Shown here: piece by piece, positions 33,522 to 44,047 of the stretch
Layout: every line of letters begins with the position of its first letter
Numbering within the stretch: the first letter of the stretch is position 1
Source: Meconema thalassinum
Lineage: Eukaryota > Arthropoda > Insecta > Orthoptera > Tettigoniidae
Direction of reading: 5' to 3'
DNA length: 64,000 nt
Assembly (NCBI GenBank): GCA_946902985.2
Contig: OX336390.1
Location: forward strand, 525,158,861 to 525,222,860
Notes under the pieces: model-generated
Database searches by the model: none
Seen by the model: the letters and a program-made list of their open reading frames with translations, nothing else
What the model was told of the DNA's origin: nothing
Translations under genes and position numbers: made by a program

Positions 33522-36168
33522 TAAACCCTTTGGAAAATAGCATGTAGACAAGATTCAAAATTTCGGGGTCGTAATGGATTCTTGTGAATGTGATTTAGAG
33601 GTTTTGCTATCAACATAACTTCCAGGGTTCATAAGGTTAACTTATTATTATTATTAAGTCAAGAAAAACAACAGGATCTACTAACAAATGAAATTTATTA
33701 ACTGAATCAAACATAAAGAAGGAAAACTATAACCACCCTTTTATTGTTCACTCGCGTGAACAGATCTAACACTGACCAGCCTGACGTACCATGACGACAT
33801 GGCATGACAGCTGTCAACAAGCATTGTGACTGAAATGTCACTTAAATCAGAGTAACAAAAGAAAACGGATCACAAGATCCAAATATAACAAACAAATAAA
33901 AATAGTACAAAAATTTAATATTTATGAGCGACACGGGTTTTAAGACTAGTTCAAGTAATGAGCATTTTGACGGGCGCTCGTTTCCGACCAAAACAGTTGG
34001 TTCGGGAACGGACTCCGTACTGCGAAGGACGAATTACGGAAATGTGGGAACAACAATTACATATTTATATACACTACTGACATGCTCTAACCTTAGATTA
34101 CCACAACCAAATACACGTGTGTATTATTTAAAATAAGGGCTGCGGAATTACCGTCTTATACCTTAAACACTAGGATAGCATAACATGACATGAACAAGTT
34201 TGGCCGGTTGCCAAATTATATTTATATGAATACAATGGCCTTGACAATAAGAGCCAACAACAACAAAATACAACTTTTAATTTTTACGCCGGAAAGTTTG
34301 GCGTTTTAAAACAATGAACAAATAAGTCGTAGTAATGATAAAAGAAACTTGGATCGACAACATGGCAACTTCCCAAATTAAACCAAATAAAATAACCTTA
34401 ACTCATTAGGCTTTAAAGCAAACATAACGTGTCATAACGAGCTGGAGACAACCGGGCCTGTTATCGCATCACCGAGAGAGTGGCTGATTTCTTCCCCCAA
34501 GTAGTAATTAGTGCCATGCTAAATATAGATTCTGGCCCATAGCCAGCGTACAGCACCTTTGCTAATCGCCACCTGTTAAACGCGTACAAATAAATAACAC
34601 ATTATCTCAAAACATCCTCTCAGGGATTTTTAAGAATACATTCCCAGGTCAAACTTATCCCCACGGATAACTAGTTTGCCGGAATGATATCGCAGTCATG
34701 GACAGGCTTTACCTCTCCTCATCATCATCACTTACACCCAAAAACACGTGGCACATTTCTCGAAGATCTCGTCGTAGCATTAATCAGCACACCTCTCAGA
34801 TAATGACATACAACATGTCCAAGTGACAATAAAGAATAAATAACAGGATCAGTCCTAGCCCGAGTTATCAAAGCAACAAAATGCAAATATTCCCCCCACG
34901 TAGTAATTAGTTTAACATAACATTAAATCAGTCCATTTATCATTGTCGTTCCTAGGTTCTCATTCACGGCTACACTTTTTATAGATACGTTAATCGATGC
35001 GGCCGTTTCGCAATAAGAATTACGTATACATAAGGAAAACATTTATATTACAAAATTTACTGTACAACATAATTGTCACGCAATGCCAAAATTTACTACA
35101 CGCATGTCAGTTAAGAAATCAAACCCTGAAATTTAAATTAAACCACACAAATAAAATCTATACAAAGTTCCACACATCTCTCGCGATTCCCCTCGTCCAA
35201 AATCAATAAATCAATTTTTTAATACTCATCACTTAAACTGCTTTCCAGAGGCCTCCCGCCTCGTCAATTCCCATCATTAGGCCGTTAGCCCATAACACTG
35301 ATGGTAATGGAGGATGAAGCTTGCTGTCTTCTCTCCATGGTCGACATTTTGCTGCTGTTAAAACACAATTAAATCAAAGTTTTTAAACTGTTCTATCTGC
35401 GTTCTAAGTATTTTATTTCCTCAGATCGTCCTATGCAGAATCGTCGACTTTCCCTATTCTATGGCTAATTGCCATCTCACAATTTATGAAAATTTCCAAC
35501 TTCGTTGCCGACACACAACTATAACTTTAAAACCATATCGTCTTAAGGACGTCTTAAAATGACTGTCGAAGAATAATTAGGAGTGTCCCGATTCATCTCA
35601 GACATTTGTATATATACAGAAAGCCTAAAGTTTCAATGGTGGGAGAAAAACAGCTCCTCAATATTTTAAGTAATGGGCCTATAATTATGTGTGACCTCTC
35701 AAAATTCTTGTATTTTCTCACAGGTCGCGAATCTGCCGTCGAACATGCAAACCGATCGCTAGATCTTTTTATATCCGATTGCCGCGCAAAACACACTGAC
35801 GCTATGTTCTGGCGTCATGTTTTCTTATTGGTCAGATAAGTTGGCTTCGGAGTTCTGACCTTACAAATCCCGCCCTTATATTGACGTCACGACTATTCTC
35901 CTCTCTCTCACTCCTTGCCTTGTACGCAGCATTTTGCCCTTTTATGGTCACGTACGCCACAACGTCATATCTGATTTTCTCAGAAATCCAAGAATAACAT
36001 TGGTTGTGAAACTATTGGTCATTTCCAGCCAGCACGTAGCATGTCTTACCAAGTCCAGATTTCTTGCTACATCAATATTACTCAAATATCCAGCATATCA
36101 TGTATTTAGTATTTCCATCGTTTTTATTAATATGAAACATTATTATTGGACACAATGATAAGGGTTCA
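33522..36168 (-). repeat. 5' LTR of E3
   Basis: Copy of 26882-29528 at +6640; flanked by ATATAT at 36169-36174. Confidence 0.9.
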
Positions 36169-36174
36169 ATATAT

Positions 36175-36596
36175 CATAACATTATGCGTCATTTTAACAG
36201 AATTGACATGAAATTACGATTTATCTAATTTTAATTACAATAGTTTGCACCAAGCAGGAGTTGGGAAATTTGATTGTATTGAACATTATTTCTAGTAGTA
36301 TATAGATAGACTAGAGACTATGGTTTCATTCCTCCTCTTAATTTACAATATAATATGTGATGTTTGTTCAAACAAGTGTGACAGTAGCATATCCCCAATT
36401 CAATCTATACATTCATCATAGTACCAGTATGAAAACGGAGCGTAAATTAACATTTTAAGAATGTCCAAGCAGAGTAGTATACGAGTAGGATGAAATGTCA
36501 GATGACTTCACATACTGTACATTTCATCTCAATATCATAGTAGGATAACATGTCAGATGATACACATCATATGCGACTACTGTAAGGCTCGTATCA
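36175..36596. other. Non-coding spacer with a short duplicated motif
   Basis: AGGATGAAATGTCAGATGA near 36488 recurs as AGGATAACATGTCAGATGA near 36542. Nothing else seen. Confidence 0.4.
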
Positions 36597-36667
36597 TTTT
36601 TAGCCTACTTTCGATTTTTGCAAAAAATGAAAGTAGACTTATGAGATCAACACAGGGCGAAAAAAGT

Positions 36668-36786
36668 GTGTCTGTCTGTGTGTGTGTATGTATGTGAGTC
36701 TGTGTGTGTGTGTGTGTATGTGTGTGTGTGAGTCTGTGTATGTGTGTGTGTGTGTGTGTGTGTGTCTGTGTGTGTGTGAGTGTGTG
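36668..36786. repeat. (GT)n microsatellite
   Basis: GT run with GAGTCT and TATG interruptions. Confidence 0.95.
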
Positions 36787-38266
36787 TACTCTGAATGTCT
36801 GACCCCCCCCTATCAATTCGAACACGGTGAATGCGAATTGAACGAAATTTGGTACAAAGGTAGCATTAGCAATGGACACCTCAGTGTCATGTTTTATATC
36901 GCCGCCATCTTGACGGAAACGTAATGGCGGCCACACAAATGTTCAAAGCTTAAATCAAATTACGACTAACCTAATCATCCGATCTCTACCAAATTTTGCA
37001 ACAACATACCTTTATGGGGGGAGCATCCTTTGACCAAACCAATAGGCCACCAGCGTAATAGTTTTCGGATGGCGGCCATCTTTGTGTGAAAATCGATTCC
37101 CCCTATTAACTCGAACACGGTGCAACCGAATGGAACGAAATTTGGTACAGAGGTAGTACTAATAAAAGGCACCTCAGTGTCATGTTTTATATCGCCGCCA
37201 TCTTGACGGAAACGTAATGGCGGCCACACAAATGTTCAAAGCTTAAATCAAATTACGATTAACCTAATCATCCGATCTCTACCAAATTTTGCAACAACAT
37301 ACCTTTATAGAGGAGGCATCCTTTGACCAAATAACTAGGTCATTAGCCTAATAGTTTGCTGATGGCGGCCATCTTTGTGTGAAAATCAATTCCCCCTATT
37401 AATTCAAACACGGTGAAACCGAATGGAACGAAATTTGGTACAGAGGTAGCACTAGTAAAGGGCATCTCAGTGTCATGTTTTATATCGCCGCCATATTGAC
37501 AGAAACCTAATGGCGGCCACACAAATGTTCAAAGCTTAAGTTAAATTACGACTAACATAACCATTCGATCTCTACCAAACTTTGCAACAACATTCCTTTA
37601 TGGAGGGAGCATCCTTTGGCCAATCTAATAGGTTATTAGCCTAATATATTGCGGATGGCGGCCATCTTTATGTCAAAATTGATTCCCCCTATTAATTCGA
37701 ACACGGTGGAACCGAATGAACGAAATTTGGTACAGAGGTAGCACTAGCATAGGGCACCTCAGTGTCATGTTTTATATCGCCGCCATATTGACAGAAACGT
37801 AATGGCGGCCACACAAATGTTCAAAGCTTAAGTTAAATTACGACTAACATAACCATCCGATCTCTACCAAACTTTGCAACAACATTTCTTTATGGAGGGA
37901 GCATCCTTTGACCAATCTAATAGGTTATTAGCCTAATAGTTTGCGGGTGGCGGCCATCCTTATGTCAAAATTGATTCCCCCTATTAATTCGAACACGGTG
38001 AAACCGAATGGAACGAAATTTAGTACAGAGATAGCGCAAGCAAAGGGCATCTCAGTGTCATGATTTATATCGCCGCCATATTGACAGAAACGTAATGGCG
38101 GCCACACAAATGTTTAAAGCTTAAATCAAATTACGACTAACATAACCATCCGATCTCTACCAAACTTTGCAAAAACATACCTTTATGGAGGGAGCATCCT
38201 TTGACCAATCTAATAGGCCATTAGCCTAATAGTTTGCGGATGGCGGCCATCTTTATGTCAAAATTG

Positions 38267-38270
38267 ATCC
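38267..38270. repeat. Target-site duplication of palindromic element (left), ATCC
   Basis: ATCC precedes CAGTAGTGG; ATCC follows CCACTACTG at 52631-52634. Merging the flanks restores the HINE-A unit sequence (GAT(C/T)CCCCC..TATTAATTCG). Confidence 0.85.
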
Positions 38271-38359
38271 CAGTAGTGGAGTAAGGCGGTTTCTGCGCCA
38301 CTTCAGAACATACATGTCATTACTACTAAGCCTAAGCCATGTTAAATATCTCTCGAACC

Positions 38360-39300
38360 CATGGTCGGATGTTGACATATGAGGTGTCGTTGAACTCGAG
38401 CTGACGTCCTCTTTCCTATGGACCATGTATTATATTTTTCAATTTTTTTTTAAAATTTTTCGTTTTTGAAAATAGGCTATAGTTTGAAAACCAAACAGGA
38501 TAGTACGTTGTTCCATGGCTCAAACGAATGGTCTTTATGACCTTTATTTTCCATAATAATTTTTTTTTACTTTTTATGTTTTTTTGAAAACACTCGAATT
38601 TTGAAAATCCTATATTTTGGAAACTAGGAACTCTACAAAAAAAATTGTTTCACGTAAATCAATGGTCCCTACCCCCTCTACCCCCAAAATAAATTTCAAG
38701 TCTCTAGGATGAAAACCTGCAGTAGTGTGGTAGTGACAGAGCTGCTTCCAAAAGCAAGTGGTGAGCCCCTGCGACCTTGGAATGGAAGGAGCCATGCTAG
38801 GAGGGCGTGCTTGGATTCGTTTTTTTCGTCTCGTCGTGCTCTTTACGGGAATGTCGGTGTCGAAAATGTGAAAATCTGGAAACACAGTCTTTTTGGGGTA
38901 AAAACGTGATTTTAGACTTTTTGCTATATCTCACGAACCAATAACGCTAGAGGCGTGTTCGACAGGTCCAAGGACTCGGGGTAACGTCCTCTCTCCTATG
39001 GACCACTCGTTATAATTTTTAATAAAATTGGAAACTCGATTTTGGGGTAAACACATGTTTTTTGTGATTTTGCCAATATTTCACGAAGCAATAACGCTAG
39101 AGGCATGTACGACGGGTCCAAGGATTCGGGCAGACGTCCTCTTTGCTATAGACCACTCGTTGTAATTTTAAAAAATTGTGGAAACGCGATTTTGGGGGTA
39201 AACACGTGTTTTTTATGATTTTTGCCGATATGTCATGAACCAATAACGCTAGAGACGTGTACGAGGTGTCCTAGCACTCGGGCTAACGCCCCCTTTCAAA
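38360..39300. repeat. Subterminal tandem repeats, left arm
   Basis: About 130-bp units with AATAACGCTAGAG, a GTCC(A/T)AG(G/C)A block, GACGTCCTCT and GACCACTCGTT, near 38940, 39085 and 39235; a diverged first unit lies at about 38360-38430. Mirror copies at about 51600-52540. Could serve as protein-binding sites near the element ends; inference only. Confidence 0.65.
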
Positions 39301-39784
39301 TGTGGTAGATTTTTTTTTTTTCCAAAAAAATAATTCACAAAGGGCCTAACGCCATACAAGTTGAAAAAAACTGTTTTTTTTTCTTTACCTGTTTATAATG
39401 TCCAAGAAGCGTGGTGGTTGAGAGAGACGATACGGCTGGGTGTGTGTGTGTTTCAACGAACCTGTCGCTAACCACAAGGACCATGCTTAATAGATCAATC
39501 GCTATTTCGGCGGGTCGGTGTATGAAAGAGCGAGCGTGCGTTTTTCTGATATTTTACCTTTAACGTGTAAACGGTGATGAGAACTAGGTTCTATGTTGGT
39601 CGAAGCGAGTACAGAAAACAAACTTACAGGAGGTGAAGGTCATTTGAGCTTATTGGAAGGCTCCGGTCTGACTTGACAACAGGTGCAATGGAAAAAATGA
39701 CCAAGACGCTTGAAGGTGAAATAATCTGACCATCGTGGTGGCAGGGGAGTGTGAAAGGCATGCACACACATTTGTGAAACCACA

Positions 39785-40020
39785 TGTAGGCTAAACCAGT
39801 GACATCCTGTTTTGCTTCGTACGTGACAAAATGCAAGTTCATGTGAAATTTGATCTACCGCAGGTGTTCGCTTGGGACGTTATCTGTCCACATGCGCGAT
39901 AACTGTTAACAAGTTACATCCTGTCTTGCTTCGTACGTGACAAAATGCAAGTTGACGTGAAATTTGATTCGCCACAGGTGTTCACTTTGGGCGTTAGCTG
40001 TCCACGTGACCGATAACAGA
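39785..40020. repeat. Duplicated ~118-bp upstream block, left arm
   Basis: CTTCGTACGTGACAAAATGC and AGGTGTTC...GGACGTTATCTGTCCA occur twice head to tail (about 39818 and 39930), just upstream of the TATA box at 40064. Mirrored at about 50885-51115. Confidence 0.65.
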
Positions 40021-40063
40021 ATGGTCAAAGCGTGGGAAAAATGATTATACATGCAACGTAGCA

Positions 40064-40072
40064 TATATAAAG
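40064..40072 (+). promoter_or_regulatory. TATA box of left-arm basic-protein/IAP transcription unit
   Basis: TATATAAAG about 125 bp before the first plausible splice donor (AG|GTATAT at 40201). Transcription would start near 40094. Confidence 0.55.
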
Positions 40073-40318
40073 ACATGTCGTTATCATTTCCACTCTCACT
40101 TGGGTGGACTACCTTTGAACACATTGCGTTGCGTGAAACACTTGGTCTTGTTTAACAGTTTTGGTGTTGGTGGAAAATACTTAACCTTGTTGTGGGGTAG
40201 GTATATATTTATTCATTTATACATTTATTGATTAATATATATATTTACAAGCAATTATTTATTGATTAGGTAATTAATGATTTTATTTATTTGTTTGCAG
40301 ATAACCGGCATACCTTAC

Positions 40319-41134
40319 ATGTCTGAGGGAGAAGAAACCATTGCACTTTTGAGCCCACTAGAAGGGAAGAACAACAAGTCACTGCAAGTAAAGGTGAGAT
40401 GATTTTTTTAAACTAACTTGTTTCATTTTTTTTGTTTTATGTTTTATTTTATGAAATGTATGTATTAACTTGAATTTAGGTATTTATAGCGGTTTATTTT
40501 ATTTATTTTTAGAAACTTGGAAAGAATAGTCTTACCGACGTAGTAGTCACTGAAAAAAAAACGAAACGCACTAAAGCGAAACCACTGCCAAAGAGTGAAC
40601 TGTTTAAAACTCAGGTAAGTCCAACTTAAAAATGCTATTCCATTTTACCACTACTGAAAACTCGTAGACAAAAAAAATTCATTACCTGTACATGACTGGG
40701 ACAATGATTGCTTTCTTGATTAATGGCTATGTTGTTGGTGTTGACTGGGAAAAGTACAAGGCCATGTTGGATTTTCTAAAAATAAAAATAATAAATTTAA
40801 TTTATGTGTGGTTCCCTATGGACTCAACGAATATCCACAGGTTTGAACATGATAATGTGAACAAAATGACATGACATTCATTTTTGTTTATATATTGGTT
40901 AAAGAGAGGGTGGGGGAATGTAAATGACTGTAGCTTTATAAAAAAGAAAATAAGTACATGGGTTACTGTTAGTGCCAACATACAGTTTATTTTTAATTGT
41001 GTTTTGATATATTAATGCCAATTAACGTTAACGTTTTATTTACAAGTATTGATTGATTGATTGATTGAGTGATGGGTTATTTTGTTTGCTTTTAGGTGTC
41101 GTCATGTGCCATTAACGTAATGAACAGACAGTGA
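40319..41134 (+). CDS. Spliced 71-aa lysine-rich protein (left arm)
   Basis: Three coding exons by GT-AG rules: 40319-40393 (ATG follows the acceptor TTTGCAG at 40300), 40513-40614, and 41096-41134 ending TGA. Donors are AAG|GTGAGA and CAG|GTAAGT, acceptors TTTTTAG and GCTTTTAG. All junctions are phase 0 and the joined frame is open: 25 + 34 + 12 residues. The middle exon is basic (EKKTKRTKAKP), a possible nuclear-localisation segment. No family recognised. The exon-3 donor is also in phase with the acceptor at 42340, which would instead join it to the 93-residue reading frame. The right arm preserves every splice site. Expression is not shown. Confidence 0.55.
40692..40874 (+). CDS. Small open frame inside the last intron (left arm), doubtful
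   Basis: 60 codons beginning MTGTMIAFLINGY with a hydrophobic start. It sits between exon 3 and exon 4 of the basic-protein gene and is kept in both arms, but arm identity makes that uninformative. No domain recognised; it may be plain intron. Confidence 0.15.
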   Translation: MTGTMIAFLINGYVVGVDWEKYKAMLDFLKIKIINLIYVWFPMDSTNIHRFEHDNVNKMT

Positions 41135-41218
41135 ACAAGCATGCATTATGCTTTAAAGTACTCTGTGCTCTTGTGCAATGTTAATAACTTACAATAAGAA
41201 AAAGTTTTATTATAACAC

Positions 41219-42238
41219 ATGGCGTTAGTACCAAATACAACAAGTGAGCAAGTTGGTTTACCACGTGGGTTAAATTTAAAATCAGAACATGATCGATGGT
41301 TAACATTTGAATCCTGGCCTGTAGGCTTTTTGTCGACGCATGAACTTGCAAAAGCCGGGTTTTTTTACTTGAACCGAGAAGATGTGGTGCGCTGTGTGTT
41401 TTGTCGTATTGAACTTTCACACTGGGAAGAAGGGGATGATCCCTTTAGAGACCATTTGCGATGGTCTCCTCACTGTCCTTACATGCTTGGAAAGCAAGTG
41501 GGTAACCTACCCGTGCATTCATTTTACCGAACCACAAGGCCTATGGCCGCTACTTACGTTGCTGAATCACAAATAAATAATAATAATGATGTATTACCAG
41601 CCAACGGTAGTGTCGATATATGTGGTCCATATGCCATAGACAGTGTTGAATTGGCGTGTGCTTTTGAAAAATTGGGAGTTTGCAAGACTAAAGCACTAGC
41701 ACACCCAGAGTACAGCTCTGTTGAAAAACGTTTCGAATCTTATAAAAATGTTTGGCCATTAATATTAAAACACCTTACCAAACAGCTAAGTGAAGCTGGA
41801 TTTTTTTATACTGGTGAAGGGGATAAAACAATATGTTTTTATTGTGGATTTGCTTTAAAGGATTGGCAAATGACTGATGACCCTTTTGTGCAACACGCTC
41901 GTTGGTTACCAAACTGTAAATACACGGTGTTGCTTAAAGGTCAGGAATTTGTGAACACTATTCGTAAAGAAAAAGTGATTGCAGCACAAGACATAAAAGT
42001 GCCTTTAGAGTTAGAGCACGCGGAGCAAATACATAAGGCTGAAAGAAAAGACTTGTCTCACGAACAGATACAAAAGTGTGACCAACAATTATGTAAAATT
42101 TGTTATCAAGATGAACTAGGTGTTGTATTTTTACCCTGTGGACACATGATAGCCTGTGTCAAGTGTGCATTAGAACTTAACACTTGTGCTATATGCAGAA
42201 AAGTAGTATCTGCAACAGTTAGGGCATTTCTTGCATAA
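41219..42238 (+). CDS. Inhibitor of apoptosis protein, two BIR domains plus RING (left arm)
   Basis: 339 codons, uninterrupted. BIR1 about residues 24-91 with C-x2-C-x16-H-x6-C (CVFC ... H ... C) and the AKAGFFY strand; BIR2 about 170-245 with CFYC ... H ... C at the same spacing and SEAGFFY. RING at the C-terminus, about 293-330: C-x2-C-x11-C-x-H-x3-C-x2-C-x6-C-x2-C (C3HC4), ending VRAFLA. There is no UBA or CARD. Proteins of this layout bind caspases or IAP antagonists through BIR pockets and ubiquitinate partners through the RING, in the cytoplasm. BIR-BIR-RING with a compact linker is shared by insect and insect-virus IAPs; I cannot tell the source. The ATG lies in the exon that starts at 41096. 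Confidence 0.93.
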   Translation: MALVPNTTSEQVGLPRGLNLKSEHDRWLTFESWPVGFLSTHELAKAGFFYLNREDVVRCVFCRIELSHWEEGDDPFRDHLRWSPHCPYMLGKQVGNLPVHSFYRTTRPMAATYVAESQINNNNDVLPANGSVDICGPYAIDSVELACAFEKLGVCKTKALAHPEYSSVEKRFESYKNVWPLILKHLTKQLSEAGFFYTGEGDKTICFYCGFALKDWQMTDDPFVQHARWLPNCKYTVLLKGQEFVNTIRKEKVIAAQDIKVPLELEHAEQIHKAERKDLSHEQIQKCDQQLCKICYQDELGVVFLPCGHMIACVKCALELNTCAICRKVVSATVRAFLA

Positions 42239-42340
42239 CTAGTATAATTTATTCGCCATGGATAGTGCAAAATCCCTAATTGCACAATATTATTAAAGCT
42301 GTTTTAGAGTGTAATAGATATGCTTTTGTTTTGTTTATAG

Positions 42341-42631
42341 ACTACTACAATGAATGTTTTGAATGCTGTGGGACAATCATGTGGCTTAGAGACAAAGAAA
42401 CTCAGCGAATTGCCAATGCATATTCCATTCCGCATTATCAAGATTCGGAAATTGAAAACAGCATATGGTGATCGTGTACTTTGTGTATGTGAAAACTTTG
42501 AGACATTTCTGCCTATACGGTTTAATGATATGTCGGAGAGTGTTTTTGATGAAGTCAATAATGCTGTGCAACCTGTACACTTAATTTATGAAGGTTTTAA
42601 AAACAATAGGTGCATGGTTCGTTTTAATTAA
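42341..42631 (+). CDS. 93-aa protein of unknown function (left arm)
   Basis: An exon begins after the acceptor GTTTATAG (42340) and the first ATG is at 42350; stop at 42629-42631, with AATAAATAAATAAT directly after as polyadenylation signal. Features: FRIIKIRKLKTAYGDRV, a cysteine pair, then ETFLPIRF and an acidic stretch. The 'YGDRV...FLP.RF' pattern with alternating strands suggests a small beta-barrel, perhaps nucleic-acid-binding; this is a guess from pattern, not a recognised family. Upstream exons may be those at 40319-40614, since the reading phase is open through the acceptor. Confidence 0.55.
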   Translation, partial: TTTMNVLNAVGQSCGLETKKLSELPMHIPFRIIKIRKLKTAYGDRVLCVCENFETFLPIRFNDMSESVFDEVNNAVQPVHLIYEGFKNNRCMVRFN

Positions 42632-43100
42632 ATAAATAAATAATGTGAAATAATAATGGAAATTATAAGTAATGACAATATACTGAAAAAGAAAGAAAAT
42701 ATGTGCATAGAATAGTAATGTTTTAGTGTTTAGTGTTGTCTTTAAAAATATTATGATGAAACCAAAAAAAATGTATATAAAGTTTGTAAATAAATGCAAA
42801 ATGATGTTACAATGCTGTTTTATTTTATACAAAGTTAGTATATTTAACATTGCAGAGTATACATGATTATGACAATAAATGCATACTGAATACAAGCCTT
42901 TCTCACATTACAATAGTCTGTTATAGTTTTAAACACAAGGCTTGCTGTAGATCATTTTATAGCAATGTCCCTTTAATGTTGTTTTCGAAAAGTGGGGAAG
43001 CCACAATGGTTGTATTGACATAAAAACCTTATGGTTATTACTATTTAGTCACATTGATCCCCTTGCAGATCAACAGCAGATGACCTAGTTGTTCCACTCT

Positions 43101-43478
43101 TTAAAACGACAACAACAACACTACCTCTTGCATAGTTTGTGATGTTGATGGCTCTTGCGACGTGGAAGATGGATTAAAAATAACTTTGAGAACAGGGGTT
43201 AAACGTTGATCATTAAACAATGCACTATTTTGAGTAGCAATATGGTTTTCTTGATTTTTTGTCGACGGCAACTGTGTTTCATGCGGTACACTACATTGAT
43301 GATCACTGACACTTAAACCCTCACTATTTTTACTTTTTAGGTCACCACGACAATGTTTGGAACGTTGCTTTGAACAACGCCAAATAACAGTTCCATTTTT
43401 ATTGGTTCGTTTCACAATATATGAATATCCTTTATAGTATGCGTAAGGCTTACCATACCTAGTCACTGATACTTCCAT
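43101..43478 (-). CDS. FLYWCH-type zinc-finger protein 1 (left arm)
   Basis: 125 codons from ATG at 43478, placed just after an acceptor-like CGACAG; an upstream in-frame start adds 13 residues. One FLYWCH finger at about residues 5-55: aromatic YYKGYSYI, then W-R-C-x7-C-x16-H-x-C (zinc ligands C, C, H, C). A Ser/Thr/Gln-rich tail follows. A possible donor (GAG|GTAGTG) near the end hints at a further exon. FLYWCH domains occur in host chromatin proteins and in Mutator-like transposases, usually for DNA binding. No transposase domain is attached here. Confidence 0.75.
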   Translation of the reverse strand: MEVSVTRYGKPYAYYKGYSYIVKRTNKNGTVIWRCSKQRSKHCRGDLKSKNSEGLSVSDHQCSVPHETQLPSTKNQENHIATQNSALFNDQRLTPVLKVIFNPSSTSQEPSTSQTMQEVVLLLSF

Positions 43479-43648
43479 ATCAACTGTCGAGCATAGACTA
43501 AGCTCTAGTAAAGTCAACTTGGTAATAAGAATACTAGTTTAATGTGAGAGCAAATATGGATCCAAAGAGTTCAGGTAAAAGTGAAAGCAAATAAGCAAAT
43601 ATTAGAAACAAGAGTTGGGGTGAAAGTGGTCGCAAAGTGGTAGACCCA

Positions 43649-44047
43649 TTACACAATAATTTCAGCACGACGAAGCTCTTGTTCAATTTCTTTGATTTCC
43701 CAATCGTGACCAGTATGGCCAGATTGACGTGAGGCATGCAACAACTGTAGCCGCTGGACGAGCTTATTGGGATTGTGCCAGTATACAAATTTAACAAATG
43801 GATTTTTAGGTGTAAACAAAGCATTACCATTATCATGATCATTATCATCATCGTCATTATCATCATCATGATCACCATTATCATCATGACCATCATCACT
43901 GTTACTATATAGTCCTTTTTGATCCTCTTGCAATACCACTTTATTTATAGTCTGAGTTGATTTTGACAGTGTTGAAGGTTTATTGGACGTTGACAACTGT
44001 CCTAACATGACGTTTTGAGGACATGATAAGTCCTTTTGAACAAACAC
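43649..44047 (-). CDS. Asp/Asn-rich C-terminal segment following FLYWCH 2 (left arm)
   Basis: 132 codons, open frame continuing upstream to about 44140. Contains a run of Asp, Asn and His (GDHDDDNDDDD) followed by FVYWHNPNKLVQRLQLL and a helical end EIKEIEQELRRAEIIV. It overlaps the FLYWCH 2 frame and is offset by one base; text just after the finger (VQENDIAAKDS) resembles the region after the FLYWCH 1 finger (NQENHIATQNS), so the two segments were once one protein. The break is either an old single-base indel or resolved by splicing or frameshifting. Confidence 0.5.
   Translation of the reverse strand: MFVQKDLSCPQNVMLGQLSTSNKPSTLSKSTQTINKVVLQEDQKGLYSNSDDGHDDNGDHDDDNDDDDNDHDNGNALFTPKNPFVKFVYWHNPNKLVQRLQLLHASRQSGHTGHDWEIKEIEQELRRAEIIV

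Larger units (their letters stand above)
26882..36168 (-). mobile_element. LTR retrotransposon E3: gag plus integrase tail, pol deleted
   Basis: 9287 bp: two 2647-bp LTRs at a constant offset of 6640 around a 3993-bp internal region. LTR ends are AACCCTT/AAGGGTT inverted repeats; on the minus strand they begin TGAACCC and end GGGTTTA (TG...TA). Coding order on the minus strand is Gag N-terminus, Gag, then the end of integrase; protease, reverse transcriptase, RNase H and most of integrase are absent. I saw no difference between the LTRs in the stretches I compared, so insertion looks very recent, presumably with enzymes supplied by a relative. Gag composition and integrase tail link it to E1. 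Confidence 0.85.
36597..38270 (+). mobile_element. HINE-like repeat, family A, 5' half (split by palindromic element)
   Basis: 5' end TTTTTAGCCTACTTTCG, complement GAAAGTAGACTTATGAGATC, GT microsatellite (36668-36786), then tandem units of about 293 bp each opening with TAT(T/C)AATTCGAACACGG at 36811, 37104, 37397, 37690 and 37982. The sixth unit is cut at 38270 and resumes at 52635 in register. Each unit holds GCCGCCAT...TTGAC and AATGGCGGCCA cores. Confidence 0.7.

Noticed and set aside
38610..40124. Antisense frames in the arms (for example 39624-39842, 39906-40124)
   Set aside because: They cover promoter-proximal duplicated blocks and subterminal repeats; no splice or start support.
43534..43899. 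Met/Ile/Val-rich frame opposite the Asp-rich segment (mirror 47000-47365)
   Set aside because: Out-of-frame reading of the GAT-rich stretch of the FLYWCH 2 continuation.
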